A stretch of 64,000 nucleotides of DNA from Curtobacterium sp. 9128 (GTDB lineage Bacteria > Actinomycetota > Actinomycetes > Actinomycetales > Microbacteriaceae): assembly GCF_007673775.1 (NCBI RefSeq), contig NZ_VEAF01000007.1, positions 1 through 64,000 on the forward strand, given 5' to 3'. Shown one piece after another: positions 18,066 through 26,753 of this stretch (positions are counted from its first letter, which is position 1; each line of letters starts with the position of its first letter). The notes beneath the pieces are model-generated. The model was given only the letters and a program-made list of their open reading frames with translations, was not told the origin of the DNA and searched no databases. Both the position numbers and the translations under genes were made by a program.

Positions 18066-18611
18066 CTATCCTGCCGCACTCGCCGATGAGTCTGCTCCGA
18101 GTCCGGTGGCGGGGGCGCTCCGCTCGCCGGTGACCGTCGTCGGCTCGCCGATGACGGTCGTCGGCTCGTGGTGCACCGGGAAGGCGACGGAGCGGGCGAT
18201 GAAGCAGAGGGCGTTCGCCGTGGTGTGGGCTGCCTCGGCGTCGTCGACGCGGTCGGCCTCGGCGATCGTCACGACCGGGTGCAGCGTGACCTCGGTCACC
18301 TCCCCCGAGCCGTCGCGGTTGAGGTTCAGTGAGGCGGTCGCGCGGTCCTCGTAGGCCAGCACCGTGAACCCCTGCGTCACCGCCACGTGCAGGTAGCTCA
18401 GCATGTGACACTGCGCGAGGGCCGCCGTGAGCATCTCCTCCGGGTTCCAGCGGTCGTGGTCGCCGCGGAACGTCGGGTCGGCGGAACCGTGGACATCGTG
18501 CTTCCCAGCAGCGGTGACGACGTGGTCACGGCCGTACGCGCGGTACCCGCTCGTGCCGGTCCCGCGGTCGCCCGTCCAGCGGACCCGGACCTCGTAGGTG
18601 TGGTCGTGCAT
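18066..18611 (-). CDS. OsmC family peroxiredoxin-like protein
   Basis: OsmC/Ohr proteins reduce organic hydroperoxides with two cysteines. The 181 residues contain NPEEMLTAALAQCHMLSYL with the first Cys and ANALCFIARSVAFPV with the second. The general OsmC rather than the Ohr subgroup is likely. A short Thr/Gly-rich tail (about residues 150-181) is unusual. AGGAGG lies 6 bases before the ATG. It is divergent from the asparaginase gene across 52 bases and abuts the FKBP gene downstream. Confidence 0.88.
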   Translation of the reverse strand: MHDHTYEVRVRWTGDRGTGTSGYRAYGRDHVVTAAGKHDVHGSADPTFRGDHDRWNPEEMLTAALAQCHMLSYLHVAVTQGFTVLAYEDRATASLNLNRDGSGEVTEVTLHPVVTIAEADRVDDAEAAHTTANALCFIARSVAFPVHHEPTTVIGEPTTVTGERSAPATGLGADSSASAAG

Positions 18612-18651
18612 GCCGTGCCTCCTGTCGGACGTGCGGTGCCGGACCGCTCGG

Positions 18652-18657
18652 TACGAT
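18652..18657 (+). promoter_or_regulatory. Putative -10 box of leaderless asparaginase gene
   Basis: TACGAT ends 6 bases before the ATG at 18664. No Shine-Dalgarno sequence is visible. It is in the 52-base divergent region with osmC. Confidence 0.5.
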
Positions 18658-18663
18658 CTCGGT

Positions 18664-19656
18664 ATGACGGCAACCACCGGAGTCCGCACCGATCGCCATC
18701 CTCTCACCGCGGCGGGGTCCGTCGAACTGGCGGTGCTCGACCGGTCCGGTTTCGACGAGAGCCGGCACCTCGGCGCCGGGGTCGTGGTCGACGCGTCCGG
18801 AGCGGTCGTCGATGCGGTCGGCGACGTCGATGCGAGCATCTACCCGCGCTCCACCATGAAGCCGTTCCAGGCACTGGCGGTGCGCCGCGCCGGTGCGGTG
18901 TTCTCCGACGCCGAGCTCGTGATGACGACCGCGAGCCACGCCGGCACGCCGTCGCACCAGGCACTCGCAGAGCACATGCTCGCGGCGTTCGACCACGTCG
19001 AGGCCGATCTCGGCTGCCCGCCGGACATGCCCTACGACCGGGCGACCGCGCGCACGATGACCGCACCACGACGGCTCGCGATGAACTGCTCCGGCAAGCA
19101 CGCCGGGATGCTCGCGGCCTGCCGGGTCAACGGGTGGGACGCCGCGACGTACCTGGACATCGACCACCCGATGCAGCGTGCCGTCCGGTCGACCGTCGAG
19201 GAGGCCACTGGTGAGGTCGTCGACGTGGTCGGCATCGACGGGTGCGGTGCACCGGTGTTCCCGTTGACGTTCACCGGCATGGCCAGGGGCATCGCCGGCG
19301 TGGTGCAGCGGGACGACGCGGACACCGCCGCGCTCACCGATGCGATCCTGGCGAACCCGTGGGCGATCGACGGTGTCGGGCGCGCGAACACCGTGACGAT
19401 CGAGCGGCTCGGCCTGGTCGCGAAGCTCGGTGCCGAGGGCGTCATGGTGATGGCGGTCCCCGGCGGCGCGGCGGTCGTCGTGAAGGTGCTGGACGGGGCG
19501 CTGCGCGCCGGGACCCTCGCGGCGCTGACGCTCCTCGAACGCAACGGCATCGTGTCCGCGGACGGGGTGGCCGACGTGCTCGAGGCCACGGGTGAGCGGG
19601 TGCTCGGCGGGGGCGTGCCCGTCGGGTCGATCCGCGTCGGTGCCGGACTGCGCTGA
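18664..19656 (+). CDS. Asparaginase (asparaginase II family)
   Basis: Hydrolyses L-asparagine to aspartate and ammonia. The 330 residues match the actinobacterial/rhizobial asparaginase II type, which differs from the E. coli enzyme. Motifs are IYPRSTMKPFQALA, ASHAGTPSHQALAEHML, MNCSGKHAGMLAAC and GIDGCGAPVFPL. The ATG at 18664 follows a TACGAT box by 6 bases; an in-frame start further upstream overlaps the osmC start and adds no conserved sequence. It is a single-gene unit that ends convergent to the next gene. Confidence 0.92.
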   Translation: MTATTGVRTDRHPLTAAGSVELAVLDRSGFDESRHLGAGVVVDASGAVVDAVGDVDASIYPRSTMKPFQALAVRRAGAVFSDAELVMTTASHAGTPSHQALAEHMLAAFDHVEADLGCPPDMPYDRATARTMTAPRRLAMNCSGKHAGMLAACRVNGWDAATYLDIDHPMQRAVRSTVEEATGEVVDVVGIDGCGAPVFPLTFTGMARGIAGVVQRDDADTAALTDAILANPWAIDGVGRANTVTIERLGLVAKLGAEGVMVMAVPGGAAVVVKVLDGALRAGTLAALTLLERNGIVSADGVADVLEATGERVLGGGVPVGSIRVGAGLR

Positions 19657-19709
19657 CCGACTCCGCCGCGGTGCCACCGCGTCCGGCGTGCCCGGCGCGC
19701 TCGGCTCGG

Positions 19710-20819
19710 TCACGGTCGCGCCGATCCTGACCGACCGGTCGTCGGTCGCCGTGTCGACCGTGCTCCGGTTCCGCCGGGTCCGGCGCGGCGGGCGGACCCG
19801 CCGGATGACGCAGACATGCCCACCCGCGTGGCGTGGCCGAGCGTGGCCCGGTCGAGCGGGGCGTGGCCGAGCGTGGCCTGATCGAGCTGGGGCGGGTCGA
19901 GATCGGGCGGGTCGAGAGCGGGCAGCGCCGGGACGAGTTCGACGCTCTCCCACCAGCCCGGGTCTCGGTCGTTGCCCCGGTCCGGGTCTCGGTGGAAACG
20001 ACAGCCGTACCGCGTGACCGTGATCGTCGGACACCGGGCACGGGGGCTCCAGCGTAGGTCGGGCACGAGGACGACGGACCCCACGCGATCGCCCCGGCCG
20101 TCCACGAGCACCGCGACCGCGACGCCGCCGGCCTCGATCCGGGCCGGACCCGCACGCGGCGCAGGTCGTCGTGGCGGATCCCCGTCGGGATCGACAGTGC
20201 GATCGCCGCCGGGATCGGCTCCGTCGTCGTTCCCGTTCGTTCCGGCGGCCCGGAGTCCGCGCGGCAGCTCGACGTCGTCCGCGGCGGCGAGGCGGAGCTC
20301 GTGCGGTGCGCCCCCGCCGGTGTCCACGCGCCCGTCACCGCTCGTCCCGAGAGCGGCGGCGACCCCGGCGAAGACCCCGGTCGCCAGCGCACCCCGACCC
20401 ACCACGAGGACGCCGTCGCCCCGGTCGACGGTCACCGACAGCCCGTCGAGTGTCTGACCGACCCGCAACGCCCCTGCATCCGCCCCGGGTCCGCCCTGAC
20501 CGTCGCGCGGCCCCGGTACGTCGACCCCGTCGCGCGGCCCCGGTACGTCGACCCCGTCGCGCGGCCCCGGTACGTCGGGCCCGGCGCCGGTGCGGTCGAG
20601 GCTGTCGGAACCCTGCGGTTCCCGGACCTCGAGCCCGAGGCGTCGGACGTCGTCCGTGCCACCGCCGCCGTCGGGACGGACGAGCATGCCGACCGCGCCC
20701 AGCGCGACAGCGGCGCAGATCCCGACCAGCCGCCACAGGGGCGCGCTCGAGGTGGCCGCGGCGCCGAACACGAGCACCGCGACCGCGACGATGCCCCACC
20801 GGACGGTCCACGCTGTCAT
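19710..20819 (-). CDS. Membrane protein with repeat-rich region, unknown function
   Basis: 369 residues with two N-terminal transmembrane segments (about 5-24 and 30-47). A Pro/Asp/Gly-rich stretch with three copies of DVPGPRDGV follows, and then a globular part (about 120-290). The C-terminus is rich in Asp, Pro and Arg with DRATLGHA-type repeats. VLVVGRGALATGVFAGVAAA has the place and feel of a P-loop strand but no GKS/T, so an FtsK-like origin is only a guess. It follows the kinase/FHA cluster but after a strong hairpin. The C-terminal 70 residues may be partly out of frame. Confidence 0.5.
   Translation of the reverse strand: MTAWTVRWGIVAVAVLVFGAAATSSAPLWRLVGICAAVALGAVGMLVRPDGGGGTDDVRRLGLEVREPQGSDSLDRTGAGPDVPGPRDGVDVPGPRDGVDVPGPRDGQGGPGADAGALRVGQTLDGLSVTVDRGDGVLVVGRGALATGVFAGVAAALGTSGDGRVDTGGGAPHELRLAAADDVELPRGLRAAGTNGNDDGADPGGDRTVDPDGDPPRRPAPRAGPARIEAGGVAVAVLVDGRGDRVGSVVLVPDLRWSPRARCPTITVTRYGCRFHRDPDRGNDRDPGWWESVELVPALPALDPPDLDPPQLDQATLGHAPLDRATLGHATRVGMSASSGGSARRAGPGGTGARSTRRPTTGRSGSARP
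20502..20577. repeat. Three 27-base tandem repeats inside the 19710-20819 gene
   Basis: Units start at 20502, 20529 and 20556; the third is cut after 22 bases. The copies are identical, and the unit length keeps the reading frame. Confidence 0.9.
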
Positions 20820-20854
20820 GGTCCCCACTCCAGCATCGCCGGCACGCAGCACGC

Positions 20855-20895
20855 CCGCGGGCGCCGGGACCTGTGGACGGTCCCGGCGCCCGCGG
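20855..20895 (-). terminator. Hairpin ending the kinase/surface-protein cluster
   Basis: Perfect 17-base arms (20855-20871 and 20879-20895) with a 7-base loop, starting 16 bases after the FHA gene stop. No T-run. Confidence 0.75.
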
Positions 20896-20911
20896 CGTCT
20901 GTGCAGGAGCG

Positions 20912-22855
20912 CTACTGCACGAGGAAGAACTGCTCGCCGATGTCGACCCGCGCACCGCGTTCGACGCGGTACCGCCGACCGGGCTCACACCGTCGGACGG
21001 ACCCGTCGATGTGTCGGATGACCGAGCCGTTCCCGGAGAAGCGGTCCGAGACCCAGAGGTCCTGCCCCTCGCGCCCGAACTCCAGGTGCGTCTTCGACAC
21101 CGACTTGCCCGGGTCGGTGATCGTCAGCAGCTCGTCGAAGCGCTCCCCCGGCTCGGGGCGCGGGAAGCGGCCGAGGAGCCCCGTCCCGTGCACCCCCACA
21201 CGCTCGCCCGTGCTGAAGTGCAACACGAACGAGACCGACGTCGGCGTCTTCGTCACGATGCGGGTCTCGTCGACGTCCTCGTCCAGCTGAGCGGCCTCGT
21301 CGGCGTCCGCGCTCGACGGGACGACCTCGGCGGGAGCGGGGGGCCGGACCTCGTCCGCAACGGGGATCGGCGGCAACGGTGCCGCGGTCGGGACCGCGAC
21401 GTCGAGGTCGTCCTCCGGCAGCGGAGCCGAGGAGGGCGCGTCCGTCCCGGACGGGACGACGGCGACGTGCATCGTGTCGAGGTCGTCGCTCTCGTCCGGC
21501 GCAGGACCCCCGAGGGCGTCCTGGCTCAGTGGCCCGTCGACGACGGGTGCGTCCGCTCCGCCGGAGGGAGCATGCGCGTAGTCGTCGTCGTCCTCCGACG
21601 TGGCGGGGAGCTCGTCGTCCGGCGCCGGGGACGCGTCGGTCGCTGCCCAGTCCGGACGGGCGATGGGCAGCGGCATGACCGGCCCGGTGAAGGCAGCGGT
21701 CACGGCGGGGCGGACCGCGCCGCATTCGCCGCAGAAGATGTCGTCCGGCTCGAGCTGGTGCCCGCAGACGTGACAGGTCGTGGGCTGGACCCCGGGTTGG
21801 ACGAGCGGGGTCGGACGGACCGAACGGCGGTCGACCAGGGGCTCCACCACCGCGGTGTCACCGGGTCTGGCGACGTCGTCGAGCTGCGGTCGAGGCGGGG
21901 TCGACCGCGCCTCGGAGGCGGCGTCGTCGATCGCCGTGTGCTCGGGAGCCGGCCCGCTCCCGTGCGTCGGCGCGCCCTCGGCAGCCGTCGACGACGAGGC
22001 AGCTGTCGACGACGAGGCATCCGTCGACGACAAGGCATCCGTCGACGACGAGGCGGCCGTCGACGGGGAGGCAGCCGACGAGGTCGACGGCGCGTCGGCG
22101 GTCGACGACGTCCCAGGCGACGAGGCCTCGGTCGACGACGACGTCTCGGCCGGCTCGACGACCGGAGCAGCGGCAGCGGACTGGTCGTCGACGGCACGAC
22201 CCACCCACCAGGACGGCGCGCTCGGGGCCGGCGCCGGCTCCTGCTGCGGCGCCCAGAACGGCGTCCCGGACGTGGCCGGACCGGCGGTCGCCGACGACGG
22301 ACCCCACCGTGGTGACGGCGCGTCGGGGACGGCGGGCTCGTCCGGGGTCTGCGACCGCGGAGCGAGCCGGGTCACCTCGGGGTCGTCCTCCGTCGACGTC
22401 GTCCCGTCCGGGAACGCATCCGGGTCGAGCGTCGGCTCGGGCGGCACCGCACGGGGCGGCTCCCCCGGCCGGACCGCACCGCGTTCGTCACCCGTCCAGG
22501 CTCCGAGGCCGCTGCCGGCCCCGTGCACGTGGGTGGGCGCGGTGCGCGGGGCGTACGCGTCGGGTGTCTGCACCGGCACCGGAGCGGTCGGTTCCGGTGC
22601 ACGTCGGCGGTCGGCTCCGGTGAGCCACGCCCTCGTCGCGGGGTCGAGCGTCGATTCGGGCAGCCAGGCCTCTGCGGCCGGGTCCGGGCGTCGTCCGTGC
22701 GGGTCGGGCTGGTGGAGCGGCGGCGGCGTCGCCCGGTCGACGGGCTCCGGCGCGGCGGTCCGGCGGCCGGAGGCCACGTTCACCGCGCGTCCGCACTCAC
22801 CGCAGAAGATCGCTCCGTCCGGGAGCACCGATCCGCAGTGTTCGCATCTGATCAC
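20912..22855 (-). CDS. Zinc-ribbon and FHA domain protein
   Basis: 647 residues. The N-terminus is a zinc ribbon (CEHCG ... CGECG, residues about 4-21). A second ribbon (CHVCG ... CGECG) lies near 360-385. Between them is a low-complexity Pro/Ser/Thr/Ala region with hexapeptide repeats. The C-terminus is an FHA domain (about 545-647) with GLLGRFPRP, SVSKTHLEF and FSGNGSVIRH, the Arg, Ser-x-x-His and Asn positions that bind phosphothreonine. No signal peptide or membrane segment, so it is cytoplasmic. Its ATG overlaps the transglutaminase-like gene stop by 4 bases. It is probably a reader of phosphorylation by the nearby kinase. Confidence 0.88.
   Translation of the reverse strand: MIRCEHCGSVLPDGAIFCGECGRAVNVASGRRTAAPEPVDRATPPPLHQPDPHGRRPDPAAEAWLPESTLDPATRAWLTGADRRRAPEPTAPVPVQTPDAYAPRTAPTHVHGAGSGLGAWTGDERGAVRPGEPPRAVPPEPTLDPDAFPDGTTSTEDDPEVTRLAPRSQTPDEPAVPDAPSPRWGPSSATAGPATSGTPFWAPQQEPAPAPSAPSWWVGRAVDDQSAAAAPVVEPAETSSSTEASSPGTSSTADAPSTSSAASPSTAASSSTDALSSTDASSSTAASSSTAAEGAPTHGSGPAPEHTAIDDAASEARSTPPRPQLDDVARPGDTAVVEPLVDRRSVRPTPLVQPGVQPTTCHVCGHQLEPDDIFCGECGAVRPAVTAAFTGPVMPLPIARPDWAATDASPAPDDELPATSEDDDDYAHAPSGGADAPVVDGPLSQDALGGPAPDESDDLDTMHVAVVPSGTDAPSSAPLPEDDLDVAVPTAAPLPPIPVADEVRPPAPAEVVPSSADADEAAQLDEDVDETRIVTKTPTSVSFVLHFSTGERVGVHGTGLLGRFPRPEPGERFDELLTITDPGKSVSKTHLEFGREGQDLWVSDRFSGNGSVIRHIDGSVRRCEPGRRYRVERGARVDIGEQFFLVQ
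21987..22076. repeat. Five 18-base tandem repeats inside the zinc-ribbon/FHA gene
   Basis: Five consecutive units start GTCGACGACGAGGCA with minor changes. They encode Ser/Thr/Ala hexapeptides (AASSST, DASSST type) on the minus strand in the linker between the zinc ribbons. Confidence 0.85.
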
Positions 22856-25347
22856 AGGTTGCCTCTGTCCTCGTCCGGCCCGCCGTGTCGCTCGTCGGGC
22901 CTCCGGACATCGTAGTCACCGGCGGCTCCGCGTCCTCGGCGGCCCACGCCGCCGTGACGACCGGCGGTGCCGGCGAAGCGCACCGCTGCTGCCGTCGACC
23001 CGGGTCTGGAGGTCCGCCGCACGCCGGCTCGGAGCGAGCGTGTCGACACGGCGGTGCGGATCCGTTGTCGGCGGGTGCGACCGGTGCGGAGCGTCCCGAG
23101 CGCTGTCTCGGTCGCCTCCCACATGCGGTCCGCCGTCCGGTCGTCGGCCTCGCTCGGCCCGAAGACGGCACGGTCGGCGAGGGCGGCGATGCCGGTGGCC
23201 CCGTCACCCGGGGCGTGCGCGGCGACCTCGCGACGGGTCGACGCCGCTGACACGTCGTGCCCACGGTCGAGCAGGGCGTCGCGGTACTCGTCCCAGGCAC
23301 CGACGATGCGGCCCCTCGCCGTCGAGGCACGGCGACGCCGACGCCGTCGGACCCGCTTGGCCACGACGATCACCGCGAACGGGAGCAGCACGAGTGCGAT
23401 GCAGGCGAGGGTGCCGATGATCCACGGCAGTGCGGCGAGCAGGATCTGCAGCCACAGCGGCGGCTGGTCGGGGGTGTCGCGGTCGCTCTGCGGCGGTGTC
23501 TGCTGGTCCTGGTCCTGCTGGGCGACCGGGGGCGGCGGCACCACGGTCTCCGGGCGCGTGACCGGCTTGGGGGTCTGCTCCTGCTCCTCCGGGATCTGCC
23601 GCACGACCGGGTTGGGGTTCAGCGTGACCCACCCCCACTGGGCGGTGTCCACCTCGATGCGCGCCGTCACGTCCGAACCACGGAACGTCGTCGTGCCCGA
23701 AGCCGATGCAGTCGACGCCGTCGCCCCGGAGTCCCCGCCGGGGGCGAACCCGAGGACGACCCGCGTCGGGAAGCCGATCTGGTCGGCCATCAGGGCCGCC
23801 GCCACCGCGTACTGTTCCTGGTCGCCGAGCATGAGCGGCGCCGTGAGCAGTTCCTGGATGCGGTCGGCCCCGTGCCCGGAGCGACTGACCCGGTCGTCGC
23901 CGACGCCGTGGCTGACGTAGCCCTCCTGACGCAGGGCCCGCAGGATCGCGGTGAGCTTGGCACCGTCGGTCTGCTGATCCGACGTCGTCGCCTGGACGGT
24001 GTCGCGGACGGCGTCGGGGACGTCGCGCGGCGCGGGGACGCGAGCGTTCCCGGGCCGGGCCGATGCGAGCTGCTCCTCCGTCGGCTCTGCCGGCACCACG
24101 GCGGTCAGGTCGTACGTCGTCCCGTTCCGGACCCCGCCGAGGACGGCGCCGGTCCCGGTGGCGGCGTTGTAGAAGAACGCACCGCGCTCGCGCTCCGCGG
24201 CGGCACCGCGGAAGTCGACGCGTTCGAGGTCGCCGACGGTCGGCAGCCAGACCCCGGAGTAGCCCTCGACCGTCACACCGACCTGCACGGTCGAGCCGCG
24301 GACGCCCCGGACGTCGACGGAGGTCGGGACGCGCTGGAAGGTCCCGGACGAGGACGCCCCGTCCGTCCCGCCGACACGGTAGGCGACACCGTCGTACGTG
24401 TCGAGCGTCGCGATGCGGACGAACCCGTCCGCCGGGAGCCCGGTGACCCGGAGCTGCGGCGCGTCGGCCGCGTCCGACTCCTCGTACGCCCGGAAACCAC
24501 TGAGCGGACTGACGTAGTCGCGCGGGTCGAACGGCTTGACGACGTCGGTCCTCGCCACGGTGCGCGCCGTCGACGGTGGCGCGACGAGACCGAGCCCGGT
24601 CGCCACGACCGCAGCCGCCAAGATGGTCCCGGTCCCGACCAGCGCCGGACGGACCACCGACCGCCCCACCGTCACACGGGCGCCGATCGTGTCCGCGACC
24701 GCGACCGCGCGCCGCGCGTGTCGCACGGTCACCGCCCACACGAGGGCGATGCCGGTGAGCAGCACGGCGGTCCAGACGGCCGTGTCGAGCCGGGTGGGGC
24801 CGAACACGACACCGGCGGCGAACAGGACCAGTGCCGGGATGCTCGCCAGTTCCTGCCGGGAGGCTCGGGTCGCCGTGCTCACGGCCGTCACCGTGGCGAC
24901 GAGGAGCGTCACGAAGAACGGCACGAGCAGTGCCTCGTACGTCCCGACCGGCAGGCTGATCGTCACGAGCCGCTTCCAGCCGAGGGCGACACCGGAGAAG
25001 AGGTCGAGCAGGCCCTGGCCGGTCGGGAGGACGCCGTTCGCCTCCCCCGGGACCGCTGCCGGCACACCCGTGAGGGCGAACCCGACGATCGTCGCCACCG
25101 CGACGACCGCGGCCGGCAGGCGGAGGGCGGCGCCGAGGAGCGCGACGATGCTGCCGACGACCACGGCGGTGACGGCGGCGACGACCATGCCGTCGTCGCG
25201 GTACACCGGCCACCACGCCGTGCAGGCGACCGCGAGGAGCAACCACACCACGAGGGACCCACCCACGAGCCGGACCGCGGGGGTCCGGCGTGCGCGGCGT
25301 CGTGTGTCGCGTCGGGCGGGCGCCGAGGGTGCGACCGGGGCGCTCAT
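22852..25347 (-). CDS. Transglutaminase-fold (TgpA/DUF3488-like) membrane protein lacking catalytic residues
   Basis: 831 residues. An N-terminal block of about six transmembrane helices (about 25-245), an extracellular transglutaminase-core region (about 260-570), a Gln/Pro-rich linker, a single helix near 600-625 and a basic cytoplasmic tail. This is the TgpA-type layout next to MoxR and DUF58 genes. The catalytic triad positions are changed: GDQEQYA in place of GDCEQFA, TARIEV in place of HAWxEV, and NPNP in place of DPTP. It is thus probably a non-enzymatic scaffold. It overlaps the genes on both sides by 4 bases. Confidence 0.85.
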   Translation of the reverse strand: MSAPVAPSAPARRDTRRRARRTPAVRLVGGSLVVWLLLAVACTAWWPVYRDDGMVVAAVTAVVVGSIVALLGAALRLPAAVVAVATIVGFALTGVPAAVPGEANGVLPTGQGLLDLFSGVALGWKRLVTISLPVGTYEALLVPFFVTLLVATVTAVSTATRASRQELASIPALVLFAAGVVFGPTRLDTAVWTAVLLTGIALVWAVTVRHARRAVAVADTIGARVTVGRSVVRPALVGTGTILAAAVVATGLGLVAPPSTARTVARTDVVKPFDPRDYVSPLSGFRAYEESDAADAPQLRVTGLPADGFVRIATLDTYDGVAYRVGGTDGASSSGTFQRVPTSVDVRGVRGSTVQVGVTVEGYSGVWLPTVGDLERVDFRGAAAERERGAFFYNAATGTGAVLGGVRNGTTYDLTAVVPAEPTEEQLASARPGNARVPAPRDVPDAVRDTVQATTSDQQTDGAKLTAILRALRQEGYVSHGVGDDRVSRSGHGADRIQELLTAPLMLGDQEQYAVAAALMADQIGFPTRVVLGFAPGGDSGATASTASASGTTTFRGSDVTARIEVDTAQWGWVTLNPNPVVRQIPEEQEQTPKPVTRPETVVPPPPVAQQDQDQQTPPQSDRDTPDQPPLWLQILLAALPWIIGTLACIALVLLPFAVIVVAKRVRRRRRRRASTARGRIVGAWDEYRDALLDRGHDVSAASTRREVAAHAPGDGATGIAALADRAVFGPSEADDRTADRMWEATETALGTLRTGRTRRQRIRTAVSTRSLRAGVRRTSRPGSTAAAVRFAGTAGRHGGVGRRGRGAAGDYDVRRPDERHGGPDEDRGNL

Positions 25348-26753
25348 GCCGCGGCCGATCGGTGCAGGGCGTGCCGGAGGTCGTCGAGGTAGCCGATCGT
25401 CATCACGGTCAGGCCGGCGACCCGCACGAAGCGCGGGACGGACTCGGGCTCGCAGATCACGGCGACGACCTCGACGCCGATCGGGAACCGCGTGGCGGCG
25501 AGACGGAGTGCGGGCAACTCGACGGCCGAGCCGACCACCAGGAAGGCCACGGAGATGCCGGCCGTGTCGGTCCCCACGATGCGCGCGACCTCGGCGACCG
25601 GCAGGCACGCGTCGGCGAGGCCGACCGTGGCGAAGTCGTCGAGCAGCCGGGTGGGCGTGACCGTCGGCAGCCGGTGCACCGCGTACACGGGGCGCTTCGC
25701 GAACTCCGGGGTGCGCTCCGAGACGACGACGGTCACCTCGCGGCCGTCACGGATCGCGCGGCTCCCGAGCGAGGCCGCGGCGCTCACGGCGAGCTCGAAC
25801 TCGTCCTCGTCGGCGAACTCGGCGCGGGAGAGTCCGAGCGCGACCACCAGGTGCGACCGCCGGGTGTCCTCGAACTGTCGCACCATGAGCGCGCCGGTCT
25901 TCGCCGTGGACTTCCAGTGGACGTTCCTGGGGTCGTCACCGGGCATGTACTCGCGGATCGCGTGGAAGGAGATGTCGGCCGGCGACAGGTCCGTCGTCGC
26001 CTGCCCCTCGAGGTCCCGCACCAGCCCGGTGCTCGTCGAGGGGATCGCCACGGTCCGCGGGTGCACGATGACCTGCTCGCGCGTCGTCCAGACGATCTCG
26101 CGACGCACCAGGCCGACGGGGTCCGCCCGGACGCCGGTCACCGGGCCGACGTCGAGGACGCCTCGACGGAGGGTCGGCACCGGGACCTCACGGGTGAACG
26201 TCCCGCGAGGACCGATCGACGGGATCGCGATGTCGACGAGTCCGGCTCCGACCGGCACCTCCACCGTCGTCGGCACCGAGGGCAGCCGCGCCGGGTTCTC
26301 CGCCGTGACCGTGACCCCGGCGGCGTCGCCGACCGCGACCCGTCGGGCCGGAGGAGTCATCCGGATGCGCAGCCGCGAGCCGCCGATCAGTGCGAACGCC
26401 GCGACGACGACGAGCAGGGCACCGGCGAAACCGACGACGACGACCTCGCGGAGACCGAAGCCGTAGCCCACGACGAAGGCGACCAGCGTGACGGCGGCGA
26501 CCGTCCAGCCCAGGCCGGTGACGACGGAGGCGACCTCGGCCCAGCCGCGTGCCACGAGCCTCCCGGCCGTCCGCCACAGCCGCACGATGCCGACCACCGC
26601 GTCGGCGGCGACGCCCTCGCGGTCACCGACCAGCTGGGTGCGGACGTTGGTCAGGCCGGCGACCGTCCCGGTGCGCTCGTACGCCGCGCCGCGACGCGAC
26701 CGCGTCGACGAGGGGCGACGCGAGCGCGTGGCGACGGGCCGGCGGTCGGTCAC
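25344..26753 (-). CDS. DUF58 domain protein
   Basis: DUF58 proteins carry a von Willebrand A-like fold and are partners of MoxR ATPases. The 469 residues have two transmembrane segments near 77-125, a beta-rich domain (about 130-245) and the DUF58 motif DDPRNVHWKSTAKTGALMVR near 270-290. A basic N-terminal stretch of about 30 residues precedes the first hydrophobic part. GTG start overlaps the MoxR stop by 4 bases. The order MoxR-DUF58-transglutaminase protein is a well-known conserved trio. Confidence 0.9.
   Translation of the reverse strand: MTDRRPVATRSRRPSSTRSRRGAAYERTGTVAGLTNVRTQLVGDREGVAADAVVGIVRLWRTAGRLVARGWAEVASVVTGLGWTVAAVTLVAFVVGYGFGLREVVVVGFAGALLVVVAAFALIGGSRLRIRMTPPARRVAVGDAAGVTVTAENPARLPSVPTTVEVPVGAGLVDIAIPSIGPRGTFTREVPVPTLRRGVLDVGPVTGVRADPVGLVRREIVWTTREQVIVHPRTVAIPSTSTGLVRDLEGQATTDLSPADISFHAIREYMPGDDPRNVHWKSTAKTGALMVRQFEDTRRSHLVVALGLSRAEFADEDEFELAVSAAASLGSRAIRDGREVTVVVSERTPEFAKRPVYAVHRLPTVTPTRLLDDFATVGLADACLPVAEVARIVGTDTAGISVAFLVVGSAVELPALRLAATRFPIGVEVVAVICEPESVPRFVRVAGLTVMTIGYLDDLRHALHRSAAA

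Noticed and set aside
18598..18663. Upstream in-frame start for the asparaginase gene
   Set aside because: It overlaps the divergent osmC start and the -10 box; the added residues are not like the family.
20502..20577. CRISPR-like short repeats
   Set aside because: The 27-base units are directly adjacent without spacers and lie in frame in a protein gene.
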